DNA from: RGIG3102 sp964649845
GTDB taxonomy: Bacteria > Bacillota > Clostridia > Oscillospirales > Ruminococcaceae
DNA: 64,000 nt
NCBI GenBank assembly: GCA_964649845.1
Contig: CAZYSS010000001.1
Location: 31,914 to 95,913, forward strand
Reading direction: 5' to 3'
Shown here: positions 8,053-16,523 of the stretch, in pieces
Position numbering within the stretch: the stretch's first letter is position 1
Layout of the letters: each line of letters begins with the position of its first letter
Translations under genes and position numbers: made by a program
The notes under the pieces: generated by a model
The model's input: only the letters and a program-made list of their open reading frames with translations
What the model was told of the DNA's origin: nothing
Database searches by the model: none

Positions 8053-9414
8053 ATGAAACTTTCAAACAAAGAGTTATTTGAAACTGCCCCGGTAAACAAA
8101 GCTGTTATCTCCTTGGTAGTGCCTACCATCATCAGCCAGCTGATTACCGTTGTGTACAATATGGCAGATACATTTTTTATCGGCCAGATAGGCGACCCTG
8201 ACCAAGTGGCTGCTGCCAGCCTGTGTATGCCTATGTTCCTGCTGCTGACCGGCTGTGCCAACCTGTTCGGCATCGGCGGCTCCAGCCTTATCAGCCGCTG
8301 TCTGGGCAGTGGTGCAGACAAAAGAGCCAGAAGCGTAGCAGCTTTCAGCATATGGACAGCCAGCGTGGTGGCTTTTGTTTATGGCGTTATCCTGTACACA
8401 GTGCGCCCTGCAGTTCTGCCTTTAGTGGGGACAAACGCTGCAACCTATGAATACTGCAGCCAGTATCTGTTCTGGACAGTTACAGTAGGGGGTGTGCCAA
8501 CTGTTCTCAACGCACTGCTGGCACATCTGGTGCGCAGTGAAGGTCATTCAAAACAGGCCAGTTTTGGTATGGCACTGGGCGGCATCATGAATATTATTCT
8601 TGACCCTATCTTTATTCAAGTATTCAGACTGAATGTGGCAGGCGCGGCTATTGCCACAATGCTGTCAAACCTGATAGCCACACTGTATTTTGTAAATCTT
8701 ATCCGCAAACAGGGCGACAACACTGTTATCAGCCTGAATCCAAAATATTATACAGTTAAAATGGGCATACCAAAAGAAGTACTGCTGGTTGGCCTGCCAA
8801 GCTGTATGATGAACTTTATGGGCGTGTTCTCCAACATTACTATGAACCGCCTTATGGCCAGCTACTGCAACGAAGCGGTGGCAGGCATAGGCATAGCCAA
8901 AAAAGTGGATATGCTGGCATTTGCAATAGCCACAGGTATGAGCCAGGGCGTGTTGCCGCTGATTGGCTACAACTACTCTGCAAAGAACTTCAAACGAATG
9001 ATGGACAGCATAAAAACCACATTTATCTACAGTATGATTGTGGCAACTGCCGGTACAATTTTCCTGCTGACCTGTGCAGGTCCGCTGGTAAGGGCATTTA
9101 TCAACGACCCACTGACTGTGCAGTACGGCCAGCTGTTCCAGAGAATTATCTGTATCTCCACACCTTGTGTTTCTGTGACAATGATTATCATCACAATGTT
9201 CCAGTCTACAGGTAAAAAATTGATTCCTTTGCTGTTGTCACTGTTAAGAAAAGGCGGGCTGGATATCCCGTTTATGGTGCTGATGAACAGTCTTGTGGGT
9301 GTAAACGGCATTGCCTGGGCGACACCAATTGCAGATACAGGCGCTATGCTGTGTGCAATACTGCGGTTTATTCCGTTCTGGAAACAGCTTAAAACAGAAC
9401 AGCATAAAAATTGA
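8053..9414 (+). CDS. MATE-family exporter
   Basis: A 453-residue polytopic protein. The start MKLSNKELFE follows GGAGAG by 4 nt; a GTG 12 nt upstream is less likely. About 12 helices, the N-terminal VPTIISQLITVVYNMADTFF and the two-fold repeated architecture identify the multidrug and toxic compound extrusion family, which exports cationic compounds using ion gradients. Closest in style to the DinF/NorM-like clostridial MATE proteins. Monocistronic, with its own promoter, dyad and terminator. Substrate unknown. Confidence 0.92.
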   Translation: MKLSNKELFETAPVNKAVISLVVPTIISQLITVVYNMADTFFIGQIGDPDQVAAASLCMPMFLLLTGCANLFGIGGSSLISRCLGSGADKRARSVAAFSIWTASVVAFVYGVILYTVRPAVLPLVGTNAATYEYCSQYLFWTVTVGGVPTVLNALLAHLVRSEGHSKQASFGMALGGIMNIILDPIFIQVFRLNVAGAAIATMLSNLIATLYFVNLIRKQGDNTVISLNPKYYTVKMGIPKEVLLVGLPSCMMNFMGVFSNITMNRLMASYCNEAVAGIGIAKKVDMLAFAIATGMSQGVLPLIGYNYSAKNFKRMMDSIKTTFIYSMIVATAGTIFLLTCAGPLVRAFINDPLTVQYGQLFQRIICISTPCVSVTMIIITMFQSTGKKLIPLLLSLLRKGGLDIPFMVLMNSLVGVNGIAWATPIADTGAMLCAILRFIPFWKQLKTEQHKN

Positions 9415-9428
9415 TTAACTTATACAAA

Positions 9429-9455
9429 AAACAGGTGAATTTTTCTCACCTGTTT
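9429..9455 (+). terminator. Terminator of the MATE gene
   Basis: AAACAGGTGA (9429-9438) / TCACCTGTTT (9446-9455) followed by T-rich sequence. Confidence 0.9.
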
Positions 9456-9478
9456 TATTTTTTATTTACAAATACAGC

Positions 9479-9509
9479 TTGAACGGTATACCTCTACCGA
9501 TGGTATAAT
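9479..9509 (+). promoter_or_regulatory. UroD-like gene promoter with long spacer
   Basis: TTGAAC (9479-9484) and TATAAT (9504-9509) are separated by 19 nt. The spacer holds GGTATACC (9485-9492) and CGGTA/TACCG arms (9484-9488, 9495-9499). A long spacer filled with a dyad is characteristic of MerR-activated promoters, but this is only a suggestion. Confidence 0.5.
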
Positions 9510-9555
9510 ATAAATAGGTACAATTCGTTTACTATTAAACCAAAGGAGTATTGTT

Positions 9556-10569
9556 ATGAATAAACGCGAACGATTTATGAACTTTCTGCAGAACAAACCT
9601 GTAGACAGAGCACCTGTGGCTTTTTTCCATCATTTCACAGCAAATGACGAATGGTTCAAAGGTTTGGTAAGCCCTGAAATCTATGAAAAGAACATTGACG
9701 GCCACCGCAAAGCAAGAGAAGTTTTTGACCCTGATGTTATCAAGGTTATGAATGATTCCCTGATGATTATGATGTGTGACGTGTCTATGGTTAAAGAACC
9801 TGCTGACCTGCGCAAAATTGTGCCGCCTGCAATGGATTCTGCATGGATGCAGAAAACAAAAGAGCTGACAATCCGCTCTCTGGAATTCTACAAAGACAGT
9901 GACGCACCAAAATACGCAACAGGCTTTTCACCGTTTATGGTACTGCGTGCCAGCTTCAGTGCAACACCCGGTTTTGATAACTACCGTGAAATGCTGATTG
10001 ATTTTGTACAGAAAGACCCTGACTCTTTCCTGTATTGTCTGGACAAAATTGCTGATACAATTATGCCTTTGAACGAAATGCTGGTTAATGAATGCGGTGC
10101 AGAAGGCATCTACTTCTCTGTAAACAACCAGAGCCATTTCTTCCCTGATGACCTGTATCTGAAATACGTAGTGCCATCAGACAAAAAGGTTATCGCCCAC
10201 GCAAACACATTGAGCAACATCAACCTGCTGCACATCTGTGGCTATGCAGGCAGAGCAAATAATCTGGAACTGTACAAGGATTACGACATTGCCGGCTTTA
10301 ACTGGGCTGTGCACGCTGAAGGCGTTTCCCTGTCTGAAGGCAAAAAACTGTTTGGCGGCAAACCAGTATTCGGCGGCTTTGAACAGGATACAGTAATCTA
10401 CACAGGCACAAGAGAAGAAGTGGAAGAATTTACATACAAAATTCTGGACGAAGCAGGCCAGACAGGCATTATGATAGGCTGTGACTGCACAGTGCCACAC
10501 GATATTGATGACAACAGACTGGAATGGGTACGCCAGGCCTGTGTGAAATATGCTGAAAAGAATAAATAA
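9556..10569 (+). CDS. UroD-family decarboxylase/methyltransferase-like protein
   Basis: A 337-residue TIM-barrel-type protein with the N-terminal pattern NKRERFMNFLQNKPVDRAPV and the C-terminal GCDCTVPHDIDDNRLEW that mark the uroporphyrinogen decarboxylase superfamily (Pfam URO-D). The true heme enzyme has an N-terminal substrate-binding pattern that is not clear here, and no heme genes are near. Clostridial stand-alone members usually belong to corrinoid-linked methyltransferases of the MtaA/CmuA type. HICGYAGRANNLE may include metal ligands (His, Cys). No corrinoid protein gene is adjacent. Superfamily sure, reaction open. Confidence 0.85.
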   Translation: MNKRERFMNFLQNKPVDRAPVAFFHHFTANDEWFKGLVSPEIYEKNIDGHRKAREVFDPDVIKVMNDSLMIMMCDVSMVKEPADLRKIVPPAMDSAWMQKTKELTIRSLEFYKDSDAPKYATGFSPFMVLRASFSATPGFDNYREMLIDFVQKDPDSFLYCLDKIADTIMPLNEMLVNECGAEGIYFSVNNQSHFFPDDLYLKYVVPSDKKVIAHANTLSNINLLHICGYAGRANNLELYKDYDIAGFNWAVHAEGVSLSEGKKLFGGKPVFGGFEQDTVIYTGTREEVEEFTYKILDEAGQTGIMIGCDCTVPHDIDDNRLEWVRQACVKYAEKNK

Positions 10570-10577
10570 AATATAGC

Positions 10578-10605
10578 GAAAACGGGCGGGCAACCGTCCG
10601 TTTTC
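10578..10605 (+). terminator. Terminator of the UroD-like gene
   Basis: GAAAACGGGCGG (10578-10589) / CCGTCCGTTTTC (10594-10605), 4-nt loop. Confidence 0.85.
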
Positions 10606-10623
10606 ATTTGATACAAAAAGAAA

Positions 10624-10651
10624 AAGGGCAGTGTTCCCCAACACTGCCCTT
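10624..10651. terminator. Second hairpin in tandem
   Basis: Perfect 12-bp stem AAGGGCAGTGTT / AACACTGCCCTT with a CCCC loop, 19 nt after the preceding terminator. Its T run is weak. The following 200 nt up to the LysR gene are AT-rich with no other structure seen. Confidence 0.6.
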
Positions 10652-10851
10652 CCCCATTATTTAGAGAAAAGTAATTTATGCTAATTTCAGTTAATAATCA
10701 ATTTCATAGGTCAACATTAAATTATATTTTTTACTTTTTTGATTTAATGCTTGATTTTCTTACAATTTAAATATATCATTAAATTAACAATAAATCAAAT
10801 TAATGTATTTTATAACAACGATAAATATTTTTTATATTTGTGAGGCAAATT

Positions 10852-11733
10852 ATGGAGATAAGACAGTTGACCACCTTTGTGACCGCCGCCCAGATGAACA
10901 GCTTTTCCAAGGCCGCCGAAAGCCTGGGATATACCCAGTCTGCCGTGACCATACAGATAAAAAATCTGGAGGATGAGCTGGGCACCAAGCTGTTTGACCG
11001 CATGGGCAAGCAGGTAAGTCTGACAGGCTACGGCAAGGATTTTATGGCCCATGCTGTAAATATTCTGAAAGAGGTAAACCTGGCCAAGCTGGCTGTAAAA
11101 GGTCAGACAGAACTGAACGGCAGCATTACCATAGGCACCAACGAATCCCTGTGTTTTACTAAACTGCCTGCCATACTGACCTATTTCCGCGAACATCATC
11201 CAAAAGTAAACATTAAAATACTGTTTGACTCTCCAGACCCTCTGCTGGAAATGATGGACCACGGCAAAATTGACCTGGCATATTTTCTGGACGAACCCCG
11301 TTACAGCCACAGCTGGGTAAAGGAAATGGAAGAAAAAGAGCCTATAGTGTTTGTATGTGCCCACCGCTGCCGTTTTACAGGGCAGAAAGGGCTGAAAGTG
11401 GAAGATTTTCTTGACCAGCCGTTTTTTCTGACTGAACAGAATGCCAACTACCGCCGCGCACTGGACCAGTATCTGGCCAGCAAAAAAATATCACTGATTC
11501 CTTTTGTGGAAATCAGCGATACAGAATTTATCCTGAAAATGGTAGAGCTGAACAACGGGATGTCTTTCCTGCCTCATTTTGCAGTGCAGAAAAGCGTGGA
11601 AGAGGGCAGGTTGTCCATATTGGATGTGTCAGAGCCGGATATAAGTATGTACAGGCAGATTTTCTACCACAAAGACAAAATGCTGACACGGGAAATGGAA
11701 GAATTTATCCGTGTGGCAAAGATGGATTTGTAA
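10852..11733 (+). CDS. LysR-family transcriptional regulator
   Basis: A 293-residue protein. The start MEIRQLTTFV follows GTGAGG; the N-terminal winged helix-turn-helix spans about residues 1-60 (SFSKAAESLGYTQSAVTIQIK), followed by a two-lobed effector-binding domain (TIGTNESLCF onward). LysR proteins typically control a divergent or nearby gene; here the gene downstream is on the opposite strand and converges, and the upstream gene is a UroD-like protein on the same strand, so no target is obvious. The upstream 200 nt are very AT-rich. Confidence 0.93.
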   Translation: MEIRQLTTFVTAAQMNSFSKAAESLGYTQSAVTIQIKNLEDELGTKLFDRMGKQVSLTGYGKDFMAHAVNILKEVNLAKLAVKGQTELNGSITIGTNESLCFTKLPAILTYFREHHPKVNIKILFDSPDPLLEMMDHGKIDLAYFLDEPRYSHSWVKEMEEKEPIVFVCAHRCRFTGQKGLKVEDFLDQPFFLTEQNANYRRALDQYLASKKISLIPFVEISDTEFILKMVELNNGMSFLPHFAVQKSVEEGRLSILDVSEPDISMYRQIFYHKDKMLTREMEEFIRVAKMDL

Positions 11734-11793
11734 AGTCAAAACAAGTGTACTGAAACATTTCTGAAAATCAGATTAAACATCAATTCAAGCAAG

Positions 11794-11817
11794 AAGGAGG
11801 CAATGCCTCCTTTTTTG
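11794..11817 (+). terminator. Terminator of the LysR gene
   Basis: AAGGAGGCA / TGCCTCCTT hairpin (11794-11812) followed by TTTT. Confidence 0.9.
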
Positions 11818-11828
11818 TTTGCAGTATT

Positions 11829-12536
11829 TTACTGTTCCCATTCCACAAGCACTGATGAATCTATCACCGATGCGTCAAATCGGTAATGGCGCAGCACATC
11901 ATCGCGTTTCAGATAGTCCTCTTCCCTTACAGGCTGGCCACCGTTGTGTATTATATATGTCTTACCATCTTTTGTTCTTTTATCGCTCACTATACCGATA
12001 TGCCGGTTGTCTTTGAAAATCACAATATCTCCCGGCTGCCATTGGGAAATATCTGCGGTGTCTGCAGTTATTTCTGTGGCATATTTGTCAAAAAACACTC
12101 GCAGGTTTACCACTCGGCGGAAATCTATGTCCGGGTCCCTTACATCCACACGAGGATAATCCAGGGGATGCAGTGCAATATCCCTGTCCACCATAAGACG
12201 CAGGCTGTAGCCTGCATTTCTGAAAGCACGCCACACCACATCTGTGCAGACGCCCACATCATCAGCCGGATAACCGCCATCCACATAACTGCCGTCATAT
12301 CTGGGGTGATTTTCTGCATCCTGGCGGGCGCCAAGGAGTATTTCTGTATAGTCATCAATGCCATCGGCATCAAAATCCACAGGACTGGTCACAGTCTGTA
12401 TACCAAAATCTGCGGCAGTATAGGATTTTTTGGGAATCAGATTATAATAATCTGCCAGCCTGTAACCACTGACAATAAAAGGCACAAAAGCAAGAAAGAT
12501 AATAAATGCCGATACTCGGCCTACAATTTTCACCAT
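11829..12536 (-). CDS. DUF1287-family secreted or membrane-anchored protein
   Basis: A 235-residue protein with one N-terminal hydrophobic helix (about 8-27), so it is probably exported and either cleaved or anchored. The rest matches DUF1287: GVCTDVVWRAFRNAGY with a Cys, WQPGDIVIFKD, HIGIVSDKR and IIHNGG. DUF1287 has the Cys/His order of NlpC/P60-like hydrolases, suggesting a papain-like fold, but no substrate is established. A TATAAT -10 box lies 25 nt before the ribosome site AAGGAG. It is monocistronic. Confidence 0.85.
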   Translation of the reverse strand: MVKIVGRVSAFIIFLAFVPFIVSGYRLADYYNLIPKKSYTAADFGIQTVTSPVDFDADGIDDYTEILLGARQDAENHPRYDGSYVDGGYPADDVGVCTDVVWRAFRNAGYSLRLMVDRDIALHPLDYPRVDVRDPDIDFRRVVNLRVFFDKYATEITADTADISQWQPGDIVIFKDNRHIGIVSDKRTKDGKTYIIHNGGQPVREEDYLKRDDVLRHYRFDASVIDSSVLVEWEQ

Positions 12537-12712
12537 AGATATGCTCCTTTTTATCCAATTATACCAGAAAAAAATTAAGATTTTATAAAGGATATATTAA
12601 ATTGCAGTTTAATCTACCGATGTACGCTAAACTGTGAGGGACCGCAGCTCCCGGAATTACAGGAGCAGCTAACAGTCATCTCCTGCACGTTTGCTGCATT
12701 CATCATAACAAA

Positions 12713-12740
12713 AAAGGTACAGCATTTCTGTTGTACCTTT
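12713..12740 (-). terminator. Terminator of the cyclophilin gene
   Basis: AAAGGTACA (12713-12721) / TGTACCTTT (12732-12740); on the minus strand the stem is followed by TTTTTTG. Confidence 0.85.
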
Positions 12741-12759
12741 TACTCTTTTATATGTATGT

Positions 12760-13329
12760 TTATTTCCATGTTGGCGGAATCCAGCCGTGGTCCATAATAA
12801 CAGGTTCGCCGAATTCCATACCTGCCAGGTCCAGTACCACTTTTTCAATCAGCTGTGTTTCCACCGGTGTGGTTACAACATAACCTTCAATAGCTGTCTG
12901 CACAGGTGTGGTTTCCACTTTTTCCAGACGGTAAATTTCTTCCATACCTTCGATAACCTTGCCGAAAACAGGGTAGATACCTTTGTGTTCAGGGCAATCT
13001 TTCAGAGGGAAGAACGGTTCACAGGCAGCGTTGCCTTTTTCGCCGTAGCCACCCATACATACACAGCCCGGGTGTGATGGCAGTGGTTCAATTTCAGGAT
13101 GGAGGTCTGCTTCACGTGGGATAAGGTAACGGCTGGTTTCATTGTGGAAAGCAGTGTAGGAAAAATCTACCCATTTGCCAGGTACCACACGTTCAACAGG
13201 GTGGTTGTTCATTACGCCTGCCTGTACACATTTTACAAAGCTGGCAACAGTGTTTGGTGCGGCTTCCGGCAGCAGTTCAATTACAATTTTTGCTCCGTTT
13301 GCCATATAGATGGTTGCGGTTGGTTTCAT
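12760..13329 (-). CDS. Cyclophilin-type peptidyl-prolyl isomerase
   Basis: A 189-residue protein of the cyclophilin fold, catalysing cis-trans isomerisation of prolyl bonds. Family signs are ELLPEAAPNTVASFVK at the N-terminus, the central GCVCMGGYGE segment where canonical proteins have G-x-x-S-M-A, and PVFGKVIEGMEEI near residue 140. The usual FHRVIPGFMIQGGD motif is altered to VERVVPGKWVDFSY, so catalytic activity may be reduced or changed. No signal peptide: cytosolic. It follows the C39-like gene by 22 nt and is probably in its operon; AGGAGGT precedes the ATG. Confidence 0.85.
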   Translation of the reverse strand: MKPTATIYMANGAKIVIELLPEAAPNTVASFVKCVQAGVMNNHPVERVVPGKWVDFSYTAFHNETSRYLIPREADLHPEIEPLPSHPGCVCMGGYGEKGNAACEPFFPLKDCPEHKGIYPVFGKVIEGMEEIYRLEKVETTPVQTAIEGYVVTTPVETQLIEKVVLDLAGMEFGEPVIMDHGWIPPTWK

Positions 13330-13351
13330 ATATATACCTCCTGTGGTATGT

Positions 13352-13858
13352 TTATTTGTTTTTGTCTTTTATTCCGATAATCATTGTGCCGAAATATCCG
13401 CGCTTTTTCAGAAAGGCCTCCAGATTTTTGCCATAATGGTCAGGCCCTGTGGAACTGCGGTATGTGTTGTACCCCACATAGCCTTTATCTGTATGGTGCA
13501 TTGCTGCAAAATGTGCCCCTATTTTAAACCCTTTTCTCCACCAGAAATACAGTATGCACGCGTCTGATCTCTGCGCAATTTCATCAAAACGTTTCCTGTT
13601 GCGGCTGATTTCCACCGGGAAGCCCTGTCTGCGAAAAAACATGGCAGGAGCCAGAAAAAAAGTGCCTGCATTACCGTGTACAAAAGGCAGCATATGCTCA
13701 AAATATTTTATCAGTCTTTCCGGTTTTGCCCTGTATCCCATAATACGCAGGGCATTATAGGTGGCAATCCAGCCACAGCCTGTGGCTGCAGATGAACGCA
13801 GACCATAGCGCCACTGTTCTTCTGGTATATTGTTCTGGCAGTAAATAAAGTCTTTCAC
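13352..13858 (-). CDS. C39/papain-like cysteine peptidase-like protein
   Basis: A 168-residue protein with SAATGCGWIATYNAL, placing a candidate nucleophile at Cys28, followed by GAHFAAMHH (His116) and YNTY (Asn near 131). This Cys-His-Asn order and spacing match the C39-like/BtrH-like peptidase fold seen in many small clostridial proteins. No signal peptide or leader-peptide transporter is near, so a bacteriocin role is not indicated. It is the first gene of a two-gene operon with a cyclophilin and is divergent from birA. Confidence 0.7.
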   Translation of the reverse strand: MKDFIYCQNNIPEEQWRYGLRSSAATGCGWIATYNALRIMGYRAKPERLIKYFEHMLPFVHGNAGTFFLAPAMFFRRQGFPVEISRNRKRFDEIAQRSDACILYFWWRKGFKIGAHFAAMHHTDKGYVGYNTYRSSTGPDHYGKNLEAFLKKRGYFGTMIIGIKDKNK

Positions 13859-13958
13859 AGATGTTCCCCTCTGTTTTCTGATAATAACTGTCTTCGTGCT
13901 TTAACCCGGATTATATTAATTACAGTTTAGCAAAAATATGGGGCATCTGCAAGATTAT

Positions 13959-13987
13959 TTGATAATTATCCCCGGGTATAGTATAAT
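13959..13987 (+). promoter_or_regulatory. birA promoter
   Basis: TTGATA (13959-13964), a 17-nt spacer and TATAAT (13982-13987), followed by AAAGGAG before the birA ATG. Confidence 0.75.
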
Positions 13988-14015
13988 TTTTACATATTTT
14001 TCAAAGGAGTAGCCT

Positions 14016-14792
14016 ATGAACAGTCTGTGCACAGAATATATAAAACAGAATATTCCCACCTTTTATCACACTGTACAGGTGGCAGATATGGTGGTTTCCA
14101 CCAATGACAGTTTGAAACAGCTGGCAGAAAAGGAAAGAGAAGGCTATGTGCTGATAGCAGACGGACAGACAGCAGGCAAAGGCCGAAACGGCAAAAGCTT
14201 TTTCAGTGAAAAAGGCAAAGGGCTGTATATGTCCATACTGCTGAAGCCCCGGTGTGATATATACCATTCACTGCTGGTCACCGCTGCGGCTGCCGCTGCT
14301 GCAGTGCAGGCGGTGGAAAACCGAGGTCCACAATGCAGCATAAAATGGGTGAACGATATCTATATAGCAGACAAAAAGGTGGCTGGCATACTGTGCGAAG
14401 CCGCCCTGAAGCCAAATAGTCCTGTTTTAGACCATTTAATATTGGGTATTGGCATCAATACCCACAAAAGCACAAAACCTGCAGAAATAGCGGATATTGC
14501 GGCAACTATAGAGGATTTTGCCCCTGCCCCTGACAGAAACAGGTTGGCTGCGGATTTTCTCACAGCGTTTTATAATTATTACAGCAATTTTGAAAGCCGT
14601 GAATTTATGGCGATTTACAATGGTAAATCCAACATAACCGGCAGGGAAATCACAGTGCACGAAAGAGGCGGCAGCTACACCGCCACAGCAACCGGAATAG
14701 ACGATATGGGCGGTCTGATCATAAAAACCGCTGACGGAAAAGAAAAAACGCTGGTATCAGCAGAGATAAGCATAAGAAAAAACAGCCTGTAA
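14016..14792 (+). CDS. birA: Biotin-[acetyl-CoA carboxylase] ligase, monofunctional
   Basis: A 258-residue biotin protein ligase that activates biotin with ATP and transfers it to the AccB lysine. Motifs: STNDSL, GKGRNGKSF (biotinyl-AMP loop), GLYMSILLKP and KWVNDIYI, followed by a C-terminal SH3-like domain. The N-terminal winged-helix domain of bifunctional BirA is absent, so it is a ligase only and not a repressor. It converges on the fatty-acid operon that encodes its substrate AccB, sharing one bidirectional terminator with fabZ. Confidence 0.93.
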   Translation: MNSLCTEYIKQNIPTFYHTVQVADMVVSTNDSLKQLAEKEREGYVLIADGQTAGKGRNGKSFFSEKGKGLYMSILLKPRCDIYHSLLVTAAAAAAAVQAVENRGPQCSIKWVNDIYIADKKVAGILCEAALKPNSPVLDHLILGIGINTHKSTKPAEIADIAATIEDFAPAPDRNRLAADFLTAFYNYYSNFESREFMAIYNGKSNITGREITVHERGGSYTATATGIDDMGGLIIKTADGKEKTLVSAEISIRKNSL

Positions 14793-14801
14793 AGGCTGTT
14801 T
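14780..14801. terminator. Shared terminator of birA and the fab operon
   Basis: AAACAGCCT (14780-14788) / AGGCTGTTT (14793-14801) with T runs on both sides; the birA stop codon is inside the loop. Confidence 0.85.
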
Positions 14802-14840
14802 CTTTTTATATATATTTTTTGAAAAGGAAAATGTTGTAAA

Positions 14841-15272
14841 TCAATCGCCTACAGCGCAGGTTATTTCCCCTTTTACAGCAATTTTACCGTTTACTGTAGC
14901 CAGCACATCTGCAAAATAAAAGCCGCTGCGTTGGTTTGTCAGCGTCACTTTAAGGGTGAGCACATCTCCCGGCACCACCTGCTGTCTGAAGGAAATTTTG
15001 TTTATTCCCGTGAAATATCCGATTTTGCCTTTGTTTTCTTCTTTTGAAAGTAACAGTACACAGCCTGTCTGCGCCAGGGCCTCTACGATAAGCACCCCCG
15101 GCATAACTTTCTTTTGTGGGAAGTGGCCCATAAAATGCATTTCATTGGCAGAAACGCATTTGCGGCCGATGATTGTGTTGCCATCTTCACTGATTTCGTC
15201 AATGACATCCACCAGCAGAAAGGGGTAGCGGTGTGGAATAATCTGTTGTATTTGGTCTGAGTTGTAAAGCAT
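14841..15272 (-). CDS. fabZ: 3-hydroxyacyl-ACP dehydratase FabZ
   Basis: A 143-residue hot-dog-fold enzyme that dehydrates 3-hydroxyacyl-ACP to trans-2-enoyl-ACP. Visible motifs: IPHRYPFLLVDVI, MGHFPQKKVMPGVLIVEALAQ region with the active-site His and Glu, and a C-terminal KGEITCAV strand. Length is typical. It is the last gene of the fatty-acid operon, one nucleotide from the fabF stop. No second dehydratase/isomerase (FabA, FabM, FabN) is in the operon, which matters for how unsaturated acids are made. Confidence 0.96.
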   Translation of the reverse strand: MLYNSDQIQQIIPHRYPFLLVDVIDEISEDGNTIIGRKCVSANEMHFMGHFPQKKVMPGVLIVEALAQTGCVLLLSKEENKGKIGYFTGINKISFRQQVVPGDVLTLKVTLTNQRSGFYFADVLATVNGKIAVKGEITCAVGD

Positions 15273-15273
15273 A

Positions 15274-16512
15274 TTATTCCTCCCACTTTTTCAGAATGAT
15301 TGAAGCATTGTGGCCGCCAAAGCCAAGAGAATTGCTCATTCCATAGCGTATATCCGCCTGTCTGCAGCTGTTGGCCACTATATCCAGGTCGCAGGCCGGG
15401 TCTGGGTTTTTATAGTTTATGGTTGCAGGCACAATGCCCTGCTGCAAGGCCTTTAATGTGATGATTGCCTCCACTGCTCCGGATGCCCCCAACAGATGGC
15501 CTGTGTTGGACTTTGTGCTGGAAACCATCAGCTGTGCGGCGTGGCTGCCAAAGGCTGTTTTTACAGCTTTTGTTTCTGTCTTGTCGTTCAGCGGTGTGGA
15601 TGTGCCGTGGGCGTTGATATAATCAATATCCTGTGGCTGCAGACCTGCATCGGCAATGGCATCTGCCATCGCCTGTGCACCGCCGGAGCCGTCTTCTGCC
15701 GGGGCAGTAACGTGGAAAGCATCGCAGGTGGAGCCATAGCCCACAATTTCGCCATATATTTTTGCACCGCGTGCCCTGGCGTGAGTGTATTCTTCCAGTA
15801 TAAGAACACCTGCGCCTTCGCCCATTACAAAACCGGAGCGGTCGGCATCAAAAGGGATGCTGGCCCTGGAGGGGTCGTCACCCATATGCAGGGCGCGCAT
15901 AGCCTGAAAGCCAGCTATTGCCAGCGGTGTGATGGCTGCCTCTGTACCGCCTGCCACCATAATATCCTGACTGCCGTCACGTATTTTGTGGAAGGCTTCG
16001 CCAATGGCGTTTGTGCCTGCCGCACAGGCTGTAACCACTGCGGCACAGCAGCCTTTTGCACCCAGGTCTATAGCCACACTGCCTGCCGCCAGATTTACAA
16101 GTGCCATAGGGATAAAGTATGGCGAAACTCTGGCAGGGCCGCGCTGTGCAAGATTTGTCCGGGCAGACTCTATGGTTTCAATGCCGCCTATGCCGCTGCC
16201 GATGATTACACCCATACGCTGCTGATTTATATTTTTCAGGTCAAGACCAGCATCTGTCACAGCCTGCTTGGCAGCGATGCGTGCAAACTGTGTGAAACGG
16301 TCATTGAATTTGAAATCCTTTTTGGAGAAAAACCGGTCTGTGTCCAGATTTTTCACTTCCCCCGCCAGCTTTACACGGAAATCTGTGGTATCAAAATGAG
16401 TTATTCTGTCAATGCCGCAAACTCCGTCCAGAACAGACTGCCACATTTCCTCTGCTGTGTTGCCGATTGGGGACAGTGCACCCATACCGGTGATAACTAC
16501 TCTTCTTTTCAT
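15274..16512 (-). CDS. fabF: Beta-ketoacyl-ACP synthase II
   Basis: A 412-residue condensing enzyme that elongates acyl-ACP with malonyl-ACP. Catalytic triad motifs are intact: Cys in VVTACAAGTNAIGEA, His in NAHGTSTPLNDKTE and His in NTGHLLGASGA. KRRVVITGMGALSP begins the protein as usual. It lies between fabG (11 nt apart) and fabZ (1 nt), so it is translated within a tight operon. No fabB is seen here. Confidence 0.97.
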   Translation of the reverse strand: MKRRVVITGMGALSPIGNTAEEMWQSVLDGVCGIDRITHFDTTDFRVKLAGEVKNLDTDRFFSKKDFKFNDRFTQFARIAAKQAVTDAGLDLKNINQQRMGVIIGSGIGGIETIESARTNLAQRGPARVSPYFIPMALVNLAAGSVAIDLGAKGCCAAVVTACAAGTNAIGEAFHKIRDGSQDIMVAGGTEAAITPLAIAGFQAMRALHMGDDPSRASIPFDADRSGFVMGEGAGVLILEEYTHARARGAKIYGEIVGYGSTCDAFHVTAPAEDGSGGAQAMADAIADAGLQPQDIDYINAHGTSTPLNDKTETKAVKTAFGSHAAQLMVSSTKSNTGHLLGASGAVEAIITLKALQQGIVPATINYKNPDPACDLDIVANSCRQADIRYGMSNSLGFGGHNASIILKKWEE

Positions 16513-16523
16513 ATTTTTTCTCC

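Noticed and set aside
12614..12703. A 29-residue frame on the minus strand with three cysteines (VSCSCNSGSCGP), reminiscent of a RiPP precursor.
   Set aside because: No ribosome site, it begins just after a terminator and has no promoter; no radical SAM or peptidase partner is nearby.
12600..12712. Structured region before the DUF1287 gene (GGGACCGCAGCTCCC) considered as a T-box or other riboswitch.
   Set aside because: No T-box core and no terminator/antiterminator fits; the surrounding hairpin belongs to the cyclophilin terminator.
13352..13858. C39-like protein as part of a bacteriocin export system.
   Set aside because: No ABC exporter or leader peptide gene is adjacent, and the protein has no membrane part.
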